DNA of 64,000 nt. Origin: Sinohyriopsis cumingii. Taxonomy: Eukaryota > Mollusca > Bivalvia > Unionida > Unionidae. Below are positions 1 to 8,506 of the stretch, piece by piece. The translations under genes and the position numbers were made by a program. Numbering within the stretch: position 1 is the stretch's first letter; each line of letters begins with the position of its first letter. The stretch covers positions 157,278,789 through 157,342,788 of the forward strand of contig CM068824.1 in assembly GCA_028554795.2 (NCBI GenBank), given 5' to 3'. The notes under the pieces were generated by a model. That model ran no database searches. It was not told where the DNA came from and saw nothing but the letters and a program-made list of their open reading frames with translations.

Positions 1-150
1 ATTAGGGAGGTTCGATTTTGCGTAATTAGTCAGTGCTATTATACTTTCTTGTAAATACAATAATTTATGACTTCTGCTCCTTGTAATTGGCTAATTACTT
101 AATTTGAGAAACATTCTCAACAGAGACTTTCTGTAATCGAACAAATAATC
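1..150. other. Host flank left of element A
   Basis: AT-rich DNA outside the element A boundary. I see no gene. It ends at the target-site duplication beginning at 151. Confidence 0.6.
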
Positions 151-155
151 ACAAG
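151..155. repeat. Target-site duplication, element A left
   Basis: ACAAG directly precedes the terminal AGCAGCAG and recurs directly after the right terminus. If the shared terminal A is included it is a 6-bp ACAAGA duplication, the usual Polinton length. Confidence 0.85.
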
Positions 156-410
156 AGCAGCAGAGGGGGCGAATCGGACAACTTTTTCGACAAAATTTGA
201 TTGAGTTTTAAAACGACAAATAGAGCCTTCCTTCGAAATCTCACTTTTCAAACAAAAAAAAATAAAGGCTCCGTTTGGCAAATGGAGCCTTAGTGTTTTT
301 TGCTCGAAAACGCTATATTTCGCGACAACATCCCGTTGGTGTTTTCCCGTGGCAATCATCGGGCGTCCCGCGTCGATGTCATCGCCCCCTCTGCTGCTAA
401 GGGGTTACAT
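156..410 (+). repeat. Left terminal inverted repeat of element A
   Basis: About 255 bp, repeated in inverse at 15313-15566 with few differences. The TIR is itself bounded by inverted 17-mers: the outer end is AGCAGCAGAGGGGGCGA, and the inner end at about 382-398 is its reverse complement. Inside is a hairpin-forming pair GGCTCC/GGAGCC around 267-290. The first gene (ATPase, minus strand) stops at 416, immediately inside the repeat. Confidence 0.92.
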
Positions 411-415
411 ACAAT

Positions 416-1070
416 TTAACCGAATATTTGGTCAAGTCCGATACGATATCGTGTCCGAGGATCATGTAAATTTATCGTTACAAATCCATGTGGGGTCGAC
501 TGAGCATGACTAAAAAAGTTTCGAAAAACATTAAAGTCCATGTCACCGCCGCACCATGTTTGCCAAATATTTCGTAGCGTGTGTGTATCAACGCCGTTGA
601 ACACAGCAAGAATATTACAGTTGTCTCTGATTACTTTTGGAATCTGAGTGTATCGTTGAGTGACATATATCACGTCGGTGTTTTTATGCCTGCCTCTGGA
701 AAATATCCTAGCTGGGTTTTTTTGATTGTCTAACATAACATCATCGTACACGACTAAATTGTTAACGTCGCCATCAATATCATCGATACCTGGTGCATCA
801 TTGATATCTGTAATAAACTCAATAACATTTTTTTCAGCGATCGCTGATGCATTCTCGTTGAAATCTTTCAACACCTCGTAGCATCGTTGATCATCTACGC
901 TAGGGGCGATTAAATACAACTTATCCCACTTCATCCATCTCATTATTAAATTAAGTAACAATTGCGTCTTGCCGGATCCAGATGATAATCATCCGGATCG
1001 AGTTTGGTAACGCTGCAACATGCTTAACTGGTTCTCTTGTTTTAGTCGCCGAAAAATCAATTATATTCAT
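416..1070 (-). pseudogene. FtsK/HerA-type genome-packaging ATPase, frameshifted
   Basis: Family: the A32/FtsK-HerA packaging ATPase of Polintons, adintoviruses and large DNA viruses, which pumps the genome into the capsid. The open part from 961 leftwards carries the region after the P-loop and the Walker B-like VVYDDVML stretch, then the VTQRYTQIPKVIRDN segment typical of the family. Compared with element B, 8 bases are missing near 983, exactly inside the P-loop coding sequence. This removes its first Gly-Pro and shifts the frame, so this copy cannot encode a working ATPase. The start is taken at the ATG at 1070, shared with element B. The gene is divergent from the zinc protein at 1088 with 17 bp between them. 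Confidence 0.88.
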
Positions 1071-1087
1071 ATCTCTATACATAAATT

Positions 1088-1366
1088 ATGGATCTATATT
1101 GTGTGAAGTGTAGAGTACGTACTGGCACAAATGATATGACAACCGTTACAACAAGAAATAATAGATCGGCACTTACTGGTAAGTGTGTACAATGTGGTAT
1201 AAAGAAATTTAGATTTATTTCTATTAGACCCGGGGATGTTTTAAAAAAAAGCGAGGAGGTGATATTGCAGCCAAGTTATCAAAACTCCCCGGAACACCGT
1301 GGGCAAAGTATCCAGGAGAAAAGCACCTCCCAGGATATAGCTACTGTGGCCCCGGAACACGATTAG
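1088..1366 (+). CDS. DUF5679-like zinc-ribbon protein (upstream frame of PLA2-like region)
   Basis: A 92-residue open frame. Its first 45 residues match the DUF5679 pattern: YCVKCR near the start (Cys5, Cys8), then ALTGKCVQCG (Cys33, Cys36), predicted to bind one zinc. DUF5679 proteins are common in mid-size and large DNA viruses; the function is unknown. After about residue 50 the frame becomes low-complexity, while the -1 frame carries a phospholipase A2-like domain. A T TTA AAA slippery sequence lies at 1240-1246, where the two frames meet. Either the two domains are joined by -1 ribosomal frameshifting or a shared ancestral indel separates them. Confidence 0.75.
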   Translation: MDLYCVKCRVRTGTNDMTTVTTRNNRSALTGKCVQCGIKKFRFISIRPGDVLKKSEEVILQPSYQNSPEHRGQSIQEKSTSQDIATVAPEHD

Positions 1367-1629
1367 ATATCAGACTCGATGATCAAAATCAGCCCAAACC
1401 CGGTGAGTATCCAATAAACGCTATCGATAAGGCGTGTCATGCTCATGATGTTGCTTACTACAAAAGTAGCGATCTGCAACAGCGTCATATCGCGGACGTA
1501 AAATTAATTCACGCGTTAAATGCTATTCCTGATAAATCCTTCAAAGAAAAATTGGCTTCATGGTTGGTAAAATCGGCCATGAAAGGTAAATTAATGACTG
1601 GAAGCGGAGCTTCTCGCGCTGGTAATTGA
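1228..1629 (+). CDS. Parvovirus-type phospholipase A2-like domain (-1 frame)
   Basis: The open -1 frame relative to the gene at 1088 has no ATG before its domain. It encodes LPGYSYCGPGT (calcium loop) and, about 30 residues later, DKACHAHDVAY (catalytic His-Asp), followed by a helical tail to the stop at 1627-1629. This is the compact PLA2 fold of parvovirus VP1u, also found in adintovirus-like elements, where it is thought to breach endosomal membranes during entry. With no start codon of its own, expression would need frameshifting at 1240-1246 from the zinc protein. The stop codon lies inside the AATTGAAAAC promoter-like motif of the integrase gene. Confidence 0.78.
   Translation, partial: TRGCFKKKRGGDIAAKLSKLPGTPWAKYPGEKHLPGYSYCGPGTRLDIRLDDQNQPKPGEYPINAIDKACHAHDVAYYKSSDLQQRHIADVKLIHALNAIPDKSFKEKLASWLVKSAMKGKLMTGSGASRAGN
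1240..1246 (+). promoter_or_regulatory. Candidate -1 frameshift site T TTA AAA
   Basis: In the zinc-protein frame the codons read GTT TTA AAA AAA AGC, a textbook X XXY YYZ slippery heptamer followed by more A. The -1 frame then opens directly into the PLA2-like domain. The same sequence in the same phase is kept in element B at 19026-19032. I did not find an obvious downstream pseudoknot by eye. Confidence 0.45.
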
Positions 1630-1654
1630 AAACGCCAGCGTTTATAATAACAAC

Positions 1655-2599
1655 ATGGAATCCATCTATTATTCTCCGAGAGGATACTGGAAGGGGAAGG
1701 CCGCAATGGGTAAGCTTGCAAGCGCTGCAAAAGTAACGAGGGCCACCGCGGCTAATTGGTTATCCAGACAGGCTATATGGCAAATTTATCTACCACCGCC
1801 TAAACAAATCAACTTTTCGCGCTTTGATATCAGCGTACCTAATGAAGTTCATCAGGCTGATATACTATTTCTGCCGCATGACAACGGTTACAAATACGCG
1901 CTAACCGTAGTTGATGTTGCGAGTCGATACAAACAAGCGGAGCCGTTAAAAACAAAGTCAGCAACTGAAGTAGCCGATGCGTTTGGGCGAATTTATCGAA
2001 GAGGTCCTCTGCGCTGGCCAAATCTATTACAAGTTGATCCTGGCAATGAATTTCGCGGCGCTGTTTTATCAACGCTGAAACATCATAGCGTCGCGGTACG
2101 ACGAGGTCATACTGCGCTACATCGTGATCAGGCAATTGTTGAACTATTCAATCGGACTGTTGCTAAACGGTTATTTGGATATCAATACGCGAAGGAATTC
2201 ATCCAAGAAAAACGATCTCGTGAATGGGTCAAAAGGTTGCCGGGTGTAATTGCCGCGTTAAATAACGAGATTACCCGAGCAATCAACATGAAGCCCAGCG
2301 ACGCGATTAAATACGAGTATATACCCGGAAGATCAAAAATAAATAGCGTTTCCAAGCCGATTCTCGGCGATGTCACTGTCAGATATCTGTATGAACCAGG
2401 AGAGCTTGAAGGCGGTAAAAAAAGAGCTACTGATCCTATTTGGAGTGTTACCACACATAACATATCAACGATAACACGATCAACTGGTAGACCACCGATC
2501 TATAGACTGGATTCAACTGCCCCACAGCGGGGGTTTACACGCGAGCAACTACAAGTGATACATGACGATACTCAATTGCCCCCGCGTGGTCTTAACTAG
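1655..2599 (+). CDS. Retroviral-type integrase (rve), Polinton/adintovirus family
   Basis: A 314-residue DDE integrase that would insert the element and create the short target duplication. The catalytic triad is visible: D69 in VHQADILF, D128 in QVDPGNEF, and E163 in AIVELFNRT (35 positions after D128). After the core comes the SH3-like C-terminal part (GDVTVRYLYEPGELEG...). The start ATG at 1655 sits 25 nt after the PLA2 stop, with AATTGAAAAC and TTTATAATAA in between. No chromodomain is present, unlike the integrase of element C. The frame is intact here; in element B the 5' end is deleted. Confidence 0.93.
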   Translation: MESIYYSPRGYWKGKAAMGKLASAAKVTRATAANWLSRQAIWQIYLPPPKQINFSRFDISVPNEVHQADILFLPHDNGYKYALTVVDVASRYKQAEPLKTKSATEVADAFGRIYRRGPLRWPNLLQVDPGNEFRGAVLSTLKHHSVAVRRGHTALHRDQAIVELFNRTVAKRLFGYQYAKEFIQEKRSREWVKRLPGVIAALNNEITRAINMKPSDAIKYEYIPGRSKINSVSKPILGDVTVRYLYEPGELEGGKKRATDPIWSVTTHNISTITRSTGRPPIYRLDSTAPQRGFTREQLQVIHDDTQLPPRGLN

Positions 2600-2812
2600 C
2601 GCCGTTGCGTCTATTGCACTCAAGACAGGTTAACCTCACATTGTTTTTGACATGACCGAGACTGTTATCGATCCTGTCCACGGTAAATTGGCGGGCGTCT
2701 TTATCCGAATAACGCCAACGCATTACACAATTACAACTCGCGCAGTGATTATTCTGTTGTTGTCGTAACGCAATTATTAATTCGGCATCAATATCAAAAC
2801 GCCGCTGTTTTT
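2594..2812 (-). pseudogene. Detached HNH-nuclease tail of the polymerase-helicase fusion
   Basis: In element B the polymerase-helicase reading frame continues into a Cys-X2-Cys / LDRIDN / CLECNRRNG module, an HNH-type zinc nuclease. In element A the same DNA is present, but the T run near 2807-2814 is one base shorter. The frame therefore shifts and the fusion stops at 2777, leaving this module untranslated. Further substitutions within it suggest it is already decaying. Confidence 0.75.
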
Positions 2813-5800
2813 TTTATCCTGTTGGCGGTAACCCGAGAGTTTTCTATCAATGACGTTTGCATCGATGATGTCGTTGGTGACTTTGTCAGTGACTCCGTCA
2901 GTGACTCCGTCACCGGCTTCGTCAATAACAATTCTTATCCTCCGTACTCGGGACACTGCAAGATAGACTAGATTTGACCATTCGATGCGATTATCAACTA
3001 TCCAAACAATTGTGTCCGTGATGGTTAGTCCCTGCGAGGAATGTATTGTTGTTGCGTATCCTAGCGTCCACGGGGATTTATCAGCACGTAGCGCGTTCTC
3101 GACGACGCTGATATCAACGAGCACGATATCATTCAGCACGAGAACTTGTTTTTTTGTCCCTGACGCCGTCGGGCCCGGGATTTCAACTTCAATGTTCTGC
3201 CGCCGTGTGTCCGAGGGTCTATAGCATAACGGCACTGGGCGCGTTGGAAACTTTTCCTTATGCAACGTAAACAACTTTTGCTGAAGTGTGTCTCTGACTA
3301 TCTTTCTACTCGCTACAATCAAATCATTTGGTCTCCATGTTTCCCAGAATTCATTTAACGGCGTTTCCGGAATCACCTCGCGGATTATTTCACACTGAAT
3401 TCTATCCGGCTGTAATCTGATTAATTTTTTAACCTCGCGCAGTTGTTCATCAAGTGCTCGGTAATCAGTATCGGTTTCTTCATAATAGTCCACAAAACCC
3501 TTTAACCAATCATGGGGACCCTCGCCGACAAATGGTGGTGGTTGGCCATGGTCGCCACACATTATCACCGCTGTATTCGCGCGCAGAAACCACTCAAGAA
3601 AAATTTGTAAAACATCTAACGAAACAGTACATATCTCATCCCAGATGATAACCTCAGGAATAAATTTTTCACCCATTCGATCAGGAGTCCACTCACCGCC
3701 GCTGTATCGAAAAAAGCTGTGATAAGTAACGGCGTCAACATTTCGTTGTTTTATCTCTCGCGCTAGTCTATGGGTCGGTGTAAGCACGATTATACTTGCC
3801 CGCGTTCGAAATAATTCAATTGCCCGAGTCGTCTTTCCTGACCCGCCACAGCCGCTTAAATAAACTGTTTTGTGTCTACAAATTGGATCAGAACACTGTG
3901 GTGCATTAGACCATTCTGATAGATTATCACCGCGTAAGTAGTTGTTTTCAACGGTGACATCTGCTGATGGTGAATAATCGCGTCGTATTTCATTTTTAAT
4001 TCTCCATGTACCCCAACTCTCGTCCGGACTAGTAAACTCGGCTATGTTTCCCTTATACTTTACGTCAATATAAAATGAATCAATCGCAACTCTAACCGCG
4101 GTGTCGGAAAATCTATTTATCATCGAGAATAAATTTATGCAAGCATAACCCAGCATAGACGCCCTCAAATGCGGGTATGCTGGGCTGTCTCCATCGCTGT
4201 AAGTAACAACTGTACCCAACCTTGTTCCATTGGACAAGAAAGCTGTTTTACAGTTCGCGTATTTATTTTTCGCCACTGCGTCCTTGATTACGAAATCATA
4301 TTCTGCGTCATCTATAATCAGCCGTGAGCAATATCGTTTGTAATCGCAGTTTTTTCCACCTTGTGTGAACTTACCAATTATTCTTCTACCGAGATCTTTT
4401 GCCTCTCTGTTTCGTTGGTTGAATAGCTTTTTGGACCATTCGACGATATATTCCTCGTCGGCATCAATCTGTTTTCTGGATTCGTCAATTATACTATCTA
4501 GACGCTCCGGTTCCGGTAACCAGACTTCAGTCTGCGCCCGGTATGATATAATCGCGTCACTGACAATCAACGAAACTAGCATTTTACAATCAATCATATA
4601 CCGTAGCAGCGCTATTGGCAGCCACTTCTTTTCAGACATGTGTCTACCGATCCAAATATAGCAACAGCGATGAAGTCCTGCCGCGAATTCAAATGATACT
4701 ATGCGAGCGAATCCGGTTAAATCAAAATCAGGCAGTGGCCCATTAATAGCAACACGAGTCATTTCATGTCTGGGGTGTCCAAATCGTTTAAAGTACCCAG
4801 CGGCGGATCCATACCCGAGAAAACTCGCTGGATAACAGGCAACTATATCAACGGAAATCATAGCGTCGCGGTTGTATTCAGTGTTCCATAGTCCACCGTG
4901 ATAGTATTCCAAACAACTGGATTGTACATCCGGTAGAAATTCCTTGCGTGTTGGACTCCACGCATTTTTCTTTGCTGCAACATGAGCCGCAACCGATGGA
5001 ATCGTAAAACAATTTGTTAGCAGTTGTTCATCATGCTCTTCAAATTCCATGGCGGTTTTTTTCACCTTGTTGTGAAACGCTTCAGTGCGATATAATTCAC
5101 CGTTTGGTCTTATAAACTGATCAAAGGCATCCGCATCGTTTTCAGCGCTGCGAAGTAACCACACTGATACAGGGTCGTTTTTACACAAGCAGGCAATAGC
5201 ATCAAATAGTTTCCTCTCCGCGAGAAAACCATCCTGTATAAATTCTTCAGGTATATACTTTACTGTTCTATCCCGTGGAAATACTGTGATCGCGGACGTC
5301 CATGCGTGTTCGTTATGATCAATAATTTTGATTGGGGTTCCCTTTGATTTATACTTTGATTCGTATAATACTTCACCGGTTATCGTTGTAACGGTTATTG
5401 GAAATCTCAGCGACGTTTCTAATCTCGCTACGTCGCTGATGGTTGCTCCACGCTCGCGCACTGTCTCCTCCCACTGGTTGATTTTGCTACGTCGTAAATC
5501 GGTTAGTTTATTTCCTCGACATGCATTTGTAAAATGCTCTATTACTCGTTCTGCTACACAATTTATCCCCGTTGACTGTTTCATCGGCGCTAGTTTTCCG
5601 ATATCAGGTTTCTTATTTAACGGGTATATTCCGTAAACAACTGCTGTTTCAGGATACGCTCGTTCATAGTATGGTCTGTCAATTCCGGTTAACAACCCCG
5701 GCTTGGAGTCGCGGCTAACAGTGACTGTTTTCTTGTCGCTGAGAACTGGTTCAAATTTATCACGTATGATCCAATTACCTGATTCCACCCGGACAATGAA

Positions 5801-6076
5801 TTTTACTCTGAAGAAATACTTTTTACCGTCAAGTTGTGATATTATCGTTGCTGCGCGGTTGTCGTTCATGGTAGCATCAACAACGCCATCAATTCGAAAT
5901 GTTGACCAACTATGAGATGCACCATCACGCTTGAATTCATTGATACAATCGCGTATTTTACTCAACAGGGTTCTATCGTTTATTAACGCTTTTGGTGCGT
6001 CCTTGAGGACTCTGTCGAGATTAAACCTAATATTTTTCCAGGGCTTAATTGCTGCTAATCTCTCGAACTCCTCCAT
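2777..6076 (-). CDS. DNA polymerase B - SF1 helicase fusion protein
   Basis: About 1,099 residues from the ATG at 6076; an open extension runs to 6124, for which residue numbers are given here. Polymerase motif A is SVDIVACYP (424-432), the motif B region is RIIGKFTQGG (581-590), and motif C is AIDSFYID (680-687). These are the palm motifs of family B, with insertions as in protein-primed enzymes. A second enzyme follows: P-loop SGCGGSGKTT (757-766), Walker B IIWDE (826-830), GDHGQPPPF (857-865), HSSQG (1028-1032) and AVSR (1056-1059), an SF1 helicase of the Pif1/RecD2 style. I could not find a clear DxE exonuclease motif. The fusion would supply synthesis and unwinding in one chain. It is intact across both domains here and interrupted by a stop in element B. 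Confidence 0.92.
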   Translation of the reverse strand: MEEFERLAAIKPWKNIRFNLDRVLKDAPKALINDRTLLSKIRDCINEFKRDGASHSWSTFRIDGVVDATMNDNRAATIISQLDGKKYFFRVKFIVRVESGNWIIRDKFEPVLSDKKTVTVSRDSKPGLLTGIDRPYYERAYPETAVVYGIYPLNKKPDIGKLAPMKQSTGINCVAERVIEHFTNACRGNKLTDLRRSKINQWEETVRERGATISDVARLETSLRFPITVTTITGEVLYESKYKSKGTPIKIIDHNEHAWTSAITVFPRDRTVKYIPEEFIQDGFLAERKLFDAIACLCKNDPVSVWLLRSAENDADAFDQFIRPNGELYRTEAFHNKVKKTAMEFEEHDEQLLTNCFTIPSVAAHVAAKKNAWSPTRKEFLPDVQSSCLEYYHGGLWNTEYNRDAMISVDIVACYPASFLGYGSAAGYFKRFGHPRHEMTRVAINGPLPDFDLTGFARIVSFEFAAGLHRCCYIWIGRHMSEKKWLPIALLRYMIDCKMLVSLIVSDAIISYRAQTEVWLPEPERLDSIIDESRKQIDADEEYIVEWSKKLFNQRNREAKDLGRRIIGKFTQGGKNCDYKRYCSRLIIDDAEYDFVIKDAVAKNKYANCKTAFLSNGTRLGTVVTYSDGDSPAYPHLRASMLGYACINLFSMINRFSDTAVRVAIDSFYIDVKYKGNIAEFTSPDESWGTWRIKNEIRRDYSPSADVTVENNYLRGDNLSEWSNAPQCSDPICRHKTVYLSGCGGSGKTTRAIELFRTRASIIVLTPTHRLAREIKQRNVDAVTYHSFFRYSGGEWTPDRMGEKFIPEVIIWDEICTVSLDVLQIFLEWFLRANTAVIMCGDHGQPPPFVGEGPHDWLKGFVDYYEETDTDYRALDEQLREVKKLIRLQPDRIQCEIIREVIPETPLNEFWETWRPNDLIVASRKIVRDTLQQKLFTLHKEKFPTRPVPLCYRPSDTRRQNIEVEIPGPTASGTKKQVLVLNDIVLVDISVVENALRADKSPWTLGYATTIHSSQGLTITDTIVWIVDNRIEWSNLVYLAVSRVRRIRIVIDEAGDGVTDGVTDKVTNDIIDANVIDRKLSGYRQQDKKNSGVLILMPN
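2886..2930. repeat. TGACTCCGTCA dyad repeats in polymerase-fusion linker
   Basis: Tandem copies of an 11-12 base unit with TGAC/GTCA dyad symmetry. They encode a GVTDGVTD-like linker between helicase and HNH. Similar units occur at 20567-20600 in element B, and single copies lie near 6363 and 24028 in the zinc-protein genes. Confidence 0.55.
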
Positions 6077-6115
6077 ATAATTAAAACAAGTATTTAAATG
6101 AAAGAATATAGTATA
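6077..6115. promoter_or_regulatory. Divergent promoter region, polymerase / zinc protein
   Basis: Only 39 bp separate the ATG of the leftward polymerase gene (6076) from the ATG of the rightward zinc protein (6116). The sequence is very AT-rich (ATTTAAAT-type core), is conserved in element B at 23744-23782, and must hold both promoters. Confidence 0.5.
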
Positions 6116-6529
6116 ATGAATCACTGCAAATGGTTGATGATTGGGTCGACAACCCCGTGCAATAAATCATGTAGAGGTGAATTCTGCGGGTATCATTTAC
6201 AAAGCGTTCGTAATGGTTCTCTTGGCCCCCTCCCGTGCTTGGTTTGCCACGTTGGTGTAAGAGGAAAATCGCAGTTGTGTATCAATTGTGGCGGAAATCG
6301 ATACAGAGAGTTAAAGCGTTATTACGATAAACGAATAAAAAACGCCGTCATTGACCCCACCGCCGACTCCGTCAAGGACAAAATTATCAAAACTCCTCAA
6401 GACTACATTGAAAGGTTTATAATTAAACCAAATAATGAATTATACAAATGGACCAAGAATTTCAGCCGCATCCTGTGCTCGTTAATTACGAGGCATCTCG
6501 CGACGGCGTTGTTAGAAATCGTAGACTAA
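6116..6529 (+). CDS. Cys/His-rich putative zinc-binding protein
   Basis: Function unknown. The first 65 residues hold nine Cys and two His in ordered pairs (PCNKSC, EFCGYH, PCLVCH, LCINCG), consistent with two zinc sites, followed by a basic helical tail. In element B the protein ends 14 bases before the next gene. In element A a small deletion near 6440 lets the frame run on through the first 80 bases of the homing endonuclease gene, so the last ~35 residues here are probably not native. The ATG at 6116 is preferred; an in-frame ATG at 6098 would lie inside the divergent promoter. Confidence 0.7.
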   Translation: MNHCKWLMIGSTTPCNKSCRGEFCGYHLQSVRNGSLGPLPCLVCHVGVRGKSQLCINCGGNRYRELKRYYDKRIKNAVIDPTADSVKDKIIKTPQDYIERFIIKPNNELYKWTKNFSRILCSLITRHLATALLEIVD

Positions 6530-6951
6530 AAAAACCAGTTGGATGGAAAAATAATCAGGGGTATTTGACGTTTAGTGCCGGAAAGAAGAAATATTTCTGT
6601 CACAGAATCATCTATGAATGTTTTTACGGATTGATCAAGGATGGTCTCGTTATTGATCACATTAATTCTAATTGTCAAGATAACAGACTGTGTAATCTGC
6701 AAGCTATCTCTCAGAGCGAAAATACTAAAAAAGGCCAAACTGGTAAGTGCTCAAAGAAAGCAAAGGGTGTCAAATCGTTTAATACATCAACGCACGAGGA
6801 AAAAATATTTCAGTCGATGAATGAGGCAGGAAAATATTTCGACATTTGTATCGCCTCAATACGATTTGTTGCAGAAGGAATACAGAATTCAGCGATCTCA
6901 AAAAAGACCGGACACAGAATTCGATTTTTATATATAAATATCAGCGAGTGA
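6448..6951 (+). CDS. HNH homing-type endonuclease
   Basis: A 167-residue protein. It has an N-terminal NUMOD4-like segment, a central HNH_3 motif (HRIIYECF...LVIDHIN...DNRLCNLQAIS, residues ~50-90) and a C-terminal NUMOD1-like segment (FQSMNEAGKYFDICIASIR). Such nucleases are selfish genes or genome-mobility factors in phages and giant viruses. The gene is intact in element A and frameshifted in element B. It is distinct from the HNH module fused to the polymerase. Confidence 0.85.
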   Translation: MDQEFQPHPVLVNYEASRDGVVRNRRLKKPVGWKNNQGYLTFSAGKKKYFCHRIIYECFYGLIKDGLVIDHINSNCQDNRLCNLQAISQSENTKKGQTGKCSKKAKGVKSFNTSTHEEKIFQSMNEAGKYFDICIASIRFVAEGIQNSAISKKTGHRIRFLYINISE

Positions 6952-7109
6952 CGAAGTCGCCATGACAGTGTGAAACGTTATAATTAATGAATTGTCTGTT
7001 CCGGAAGAAAACGAAGTATTCAGTGTTGTTAAGTAAATGAATAACACACCTCGGGATTGATACGCAGAGTTCATTTTTTTATATTAGAAATAAAGATGTT
7101 TATAAGAAT

Positions 7110-7487
7110 ATGAATATCGAAGACATCAATAACATTTTAACCGAGATTTCAAAATTAAAAAATCAAGGAATTGAATTATCTGATAGTCTCGACAGCGAAA
7201 GAATATTATCCGATTATGAGATTATTAACGAACAATCGAAACGGGGGCGTTTTACCCTGGCCCGCGAGTACTTTTTTATAAAACGATTACAACATGTGAT
7301 TAATGAGAACATGTACCACAATGACGTAAATGCATTCATTGGACTATTTACTGCCGTTGAAATAATACGAGAAAAACTTGGACGTGTTTATGAACGACGC
7401 CGGGAGATTTCTAGTAAGATCAAAAACATTAGAAGGATTATAGACGAAAACTCCGTGGAGACCCCGCCACACTCGGCGGGAAATTAG
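7110..7487 (+). CDS. Conserved helical protein, unknown
   Basis: 125 residues, not recognised. Mostly charged helices with a heptad-like N-terminus; no cysteines or membrane segment. It is conserved and open in element B (24735-25115), where the C-terminus differs because of an indel near the end of the gene. It lies directly upstream of the AGNNS-motif protein with a 22-bp gap. A coding function is supported by conservation between the two copies. Confidence 0.65.
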   Translation: MNIEDINNILTEISKLKNQGIELSDSLDSERILSDYEIINEQSKRGRFTLAREYFFIKRLQHVINENMYHNDVNAFIGLFTAVEIIREKLGRVYERRREISSKIKNIRRIIDENSVETPPHSAGN

Positions 7488-7509
7488 AAATTGCGGAGCA
7501 ATTGCAATA

Positions 7510-8478
7510 ATGGTAGGCGAATCACTTACTACTCGGCTAGCCAGAGAGCGGCTAGCAGCGCTTAAAAAGTTCATACCGTTACGAGACAGGGTCCGAGAAC
7601 AACTTCAAACGCGGCAGCAACTACAAACTGATTTTACTGTTGGAAGCGAACAACTCTTTGCCCCGGTAACGAGTGCAACCAAGGATGTGAAAACAGCGAT
7701 ATACGGGGATATTCCCGACGAAGAAAGAAAGAAAAAGGCGTCACTGCTTGGCGTACTTGAAAAGATAGCGGCTCGGACCGAACAAACAAAAAGGTCTTTA
7801 GAAACACTTCCTGCAAAAATAGCGGTTGCTACAACACGGAGGCCACCACCACTCGCTATAATGGACCCACAAGAACCTTATGTTACAATGGCCGACGAAG
7901 AAGAACTAGGTGCTACTGCAAGAGAACCAGAAGAAGAAATACCGGAAGAAATACCGGAAGAAATACAGGAAAAAAAAGAGAAAGGGGAAAATATACCCCG
8001 TAATGTACTTAAAAAGGACACAATAGATAAAATTAGAGGCCTCAGCGGGGAAGAATTAGTTAATTTTACTGTCACAAATTTTGCTAAGAGCACACGAGAT
8101 AAGAAGCATATCAATAGCGGTTACGAGGAAAATGTAAAGGAGTTAAAGGATTGGGCAAGAATAGTGTATTTAGCGAGTATACATGAGAATGCGATACCAC
8201 GTGGTGGTGGTCCCAATTACAAAGCATTCCTCGATAGGGTTAAAAGCGCAAAACCAAAAAAAGGAGAAGGATACTTCGGTGTGGTTGAAAACGCTTGTCC
8301 TGATAGTGTTCTTAGTGATATATCACGGCTGGAAGTACTAATCGGAGGAAAACGAGCCGGAAATAACTCTCCGGAAATAATCAATGAGGCCGCTGATATT
8401 TGCAAGCGGTTATTTGCAGGCGGTATCATGGACATTAATGCATATCGAACGCTCATAGACGAGCTCGTGGATGATTAA
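7510..8478 (+). CDS. Virion-associated AGNNS-motif protein of Polinton/adintovirus type
   Basis: 322 residues: a basic helical N-terminus, an acidic low-complexity middle (repeated PEEIPEE units, ~residues 140-160), and a conserved C-terminal module with RAGNNSPEIINEAADICKR and a final LIDEL. An AGNxS...L..G.I...Y C-terminus recurs in unassigned Polinton proteins. Its role is unknown; a structural or scaffold role is an inference from its place just before the capsid cluster. The acidic repeat length differs between copies A and B. Confidence 0.7.
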   Translation: MVGESLTTRLARERLAALKKFIPLRDRVREQLQTRQQLQTDFTVGSEQLFAPVTSATKDVKTAIYGDIPDEERKKKASLLGVLEKIAARTEQTKRSLETLPAKIAVATTRRPPPLAIMDPQEPYVTMADEEELGATAREPEEEIPEEIPEEIQEKKEKGENIPRNVLKKDTIDKIRGLSGEELVNFTVTNFAKSTRDKKHINSGYEENVKELKDWARIVYLASIHENAIPRGGGPNYKAFLDRVKSAKPKKGEGYFGVVENACPDSVLSDISRLEVLIGGKRAGNNSPEIINEAADICKRLFAGGIMDINAYRTLIDELVDD

Positions 8479-8506
8479 TTGGAAAACTGGTGTTTTTATA
8501 ATAAAG
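8477..8506 (+). promoter_or_regulatory. Late-type junction promoter before pVI-like gene
   Basis: AATTGGAAAACTGG overlaps the upstream stop codon, followed by TTTTTATAATAAAG and the ATG at 8507. It belongs to the junction motif shared by the rightward genes of elements A and B. Confidence 0.55.

Noticed and set aside
117..359. Open frame inside the left TIR of element A (and its mirror at 15362-15601)
   Set aside because: It exists only because both TIRs carry the same sequence. No domain, and element B's TIRs have nothing similar.
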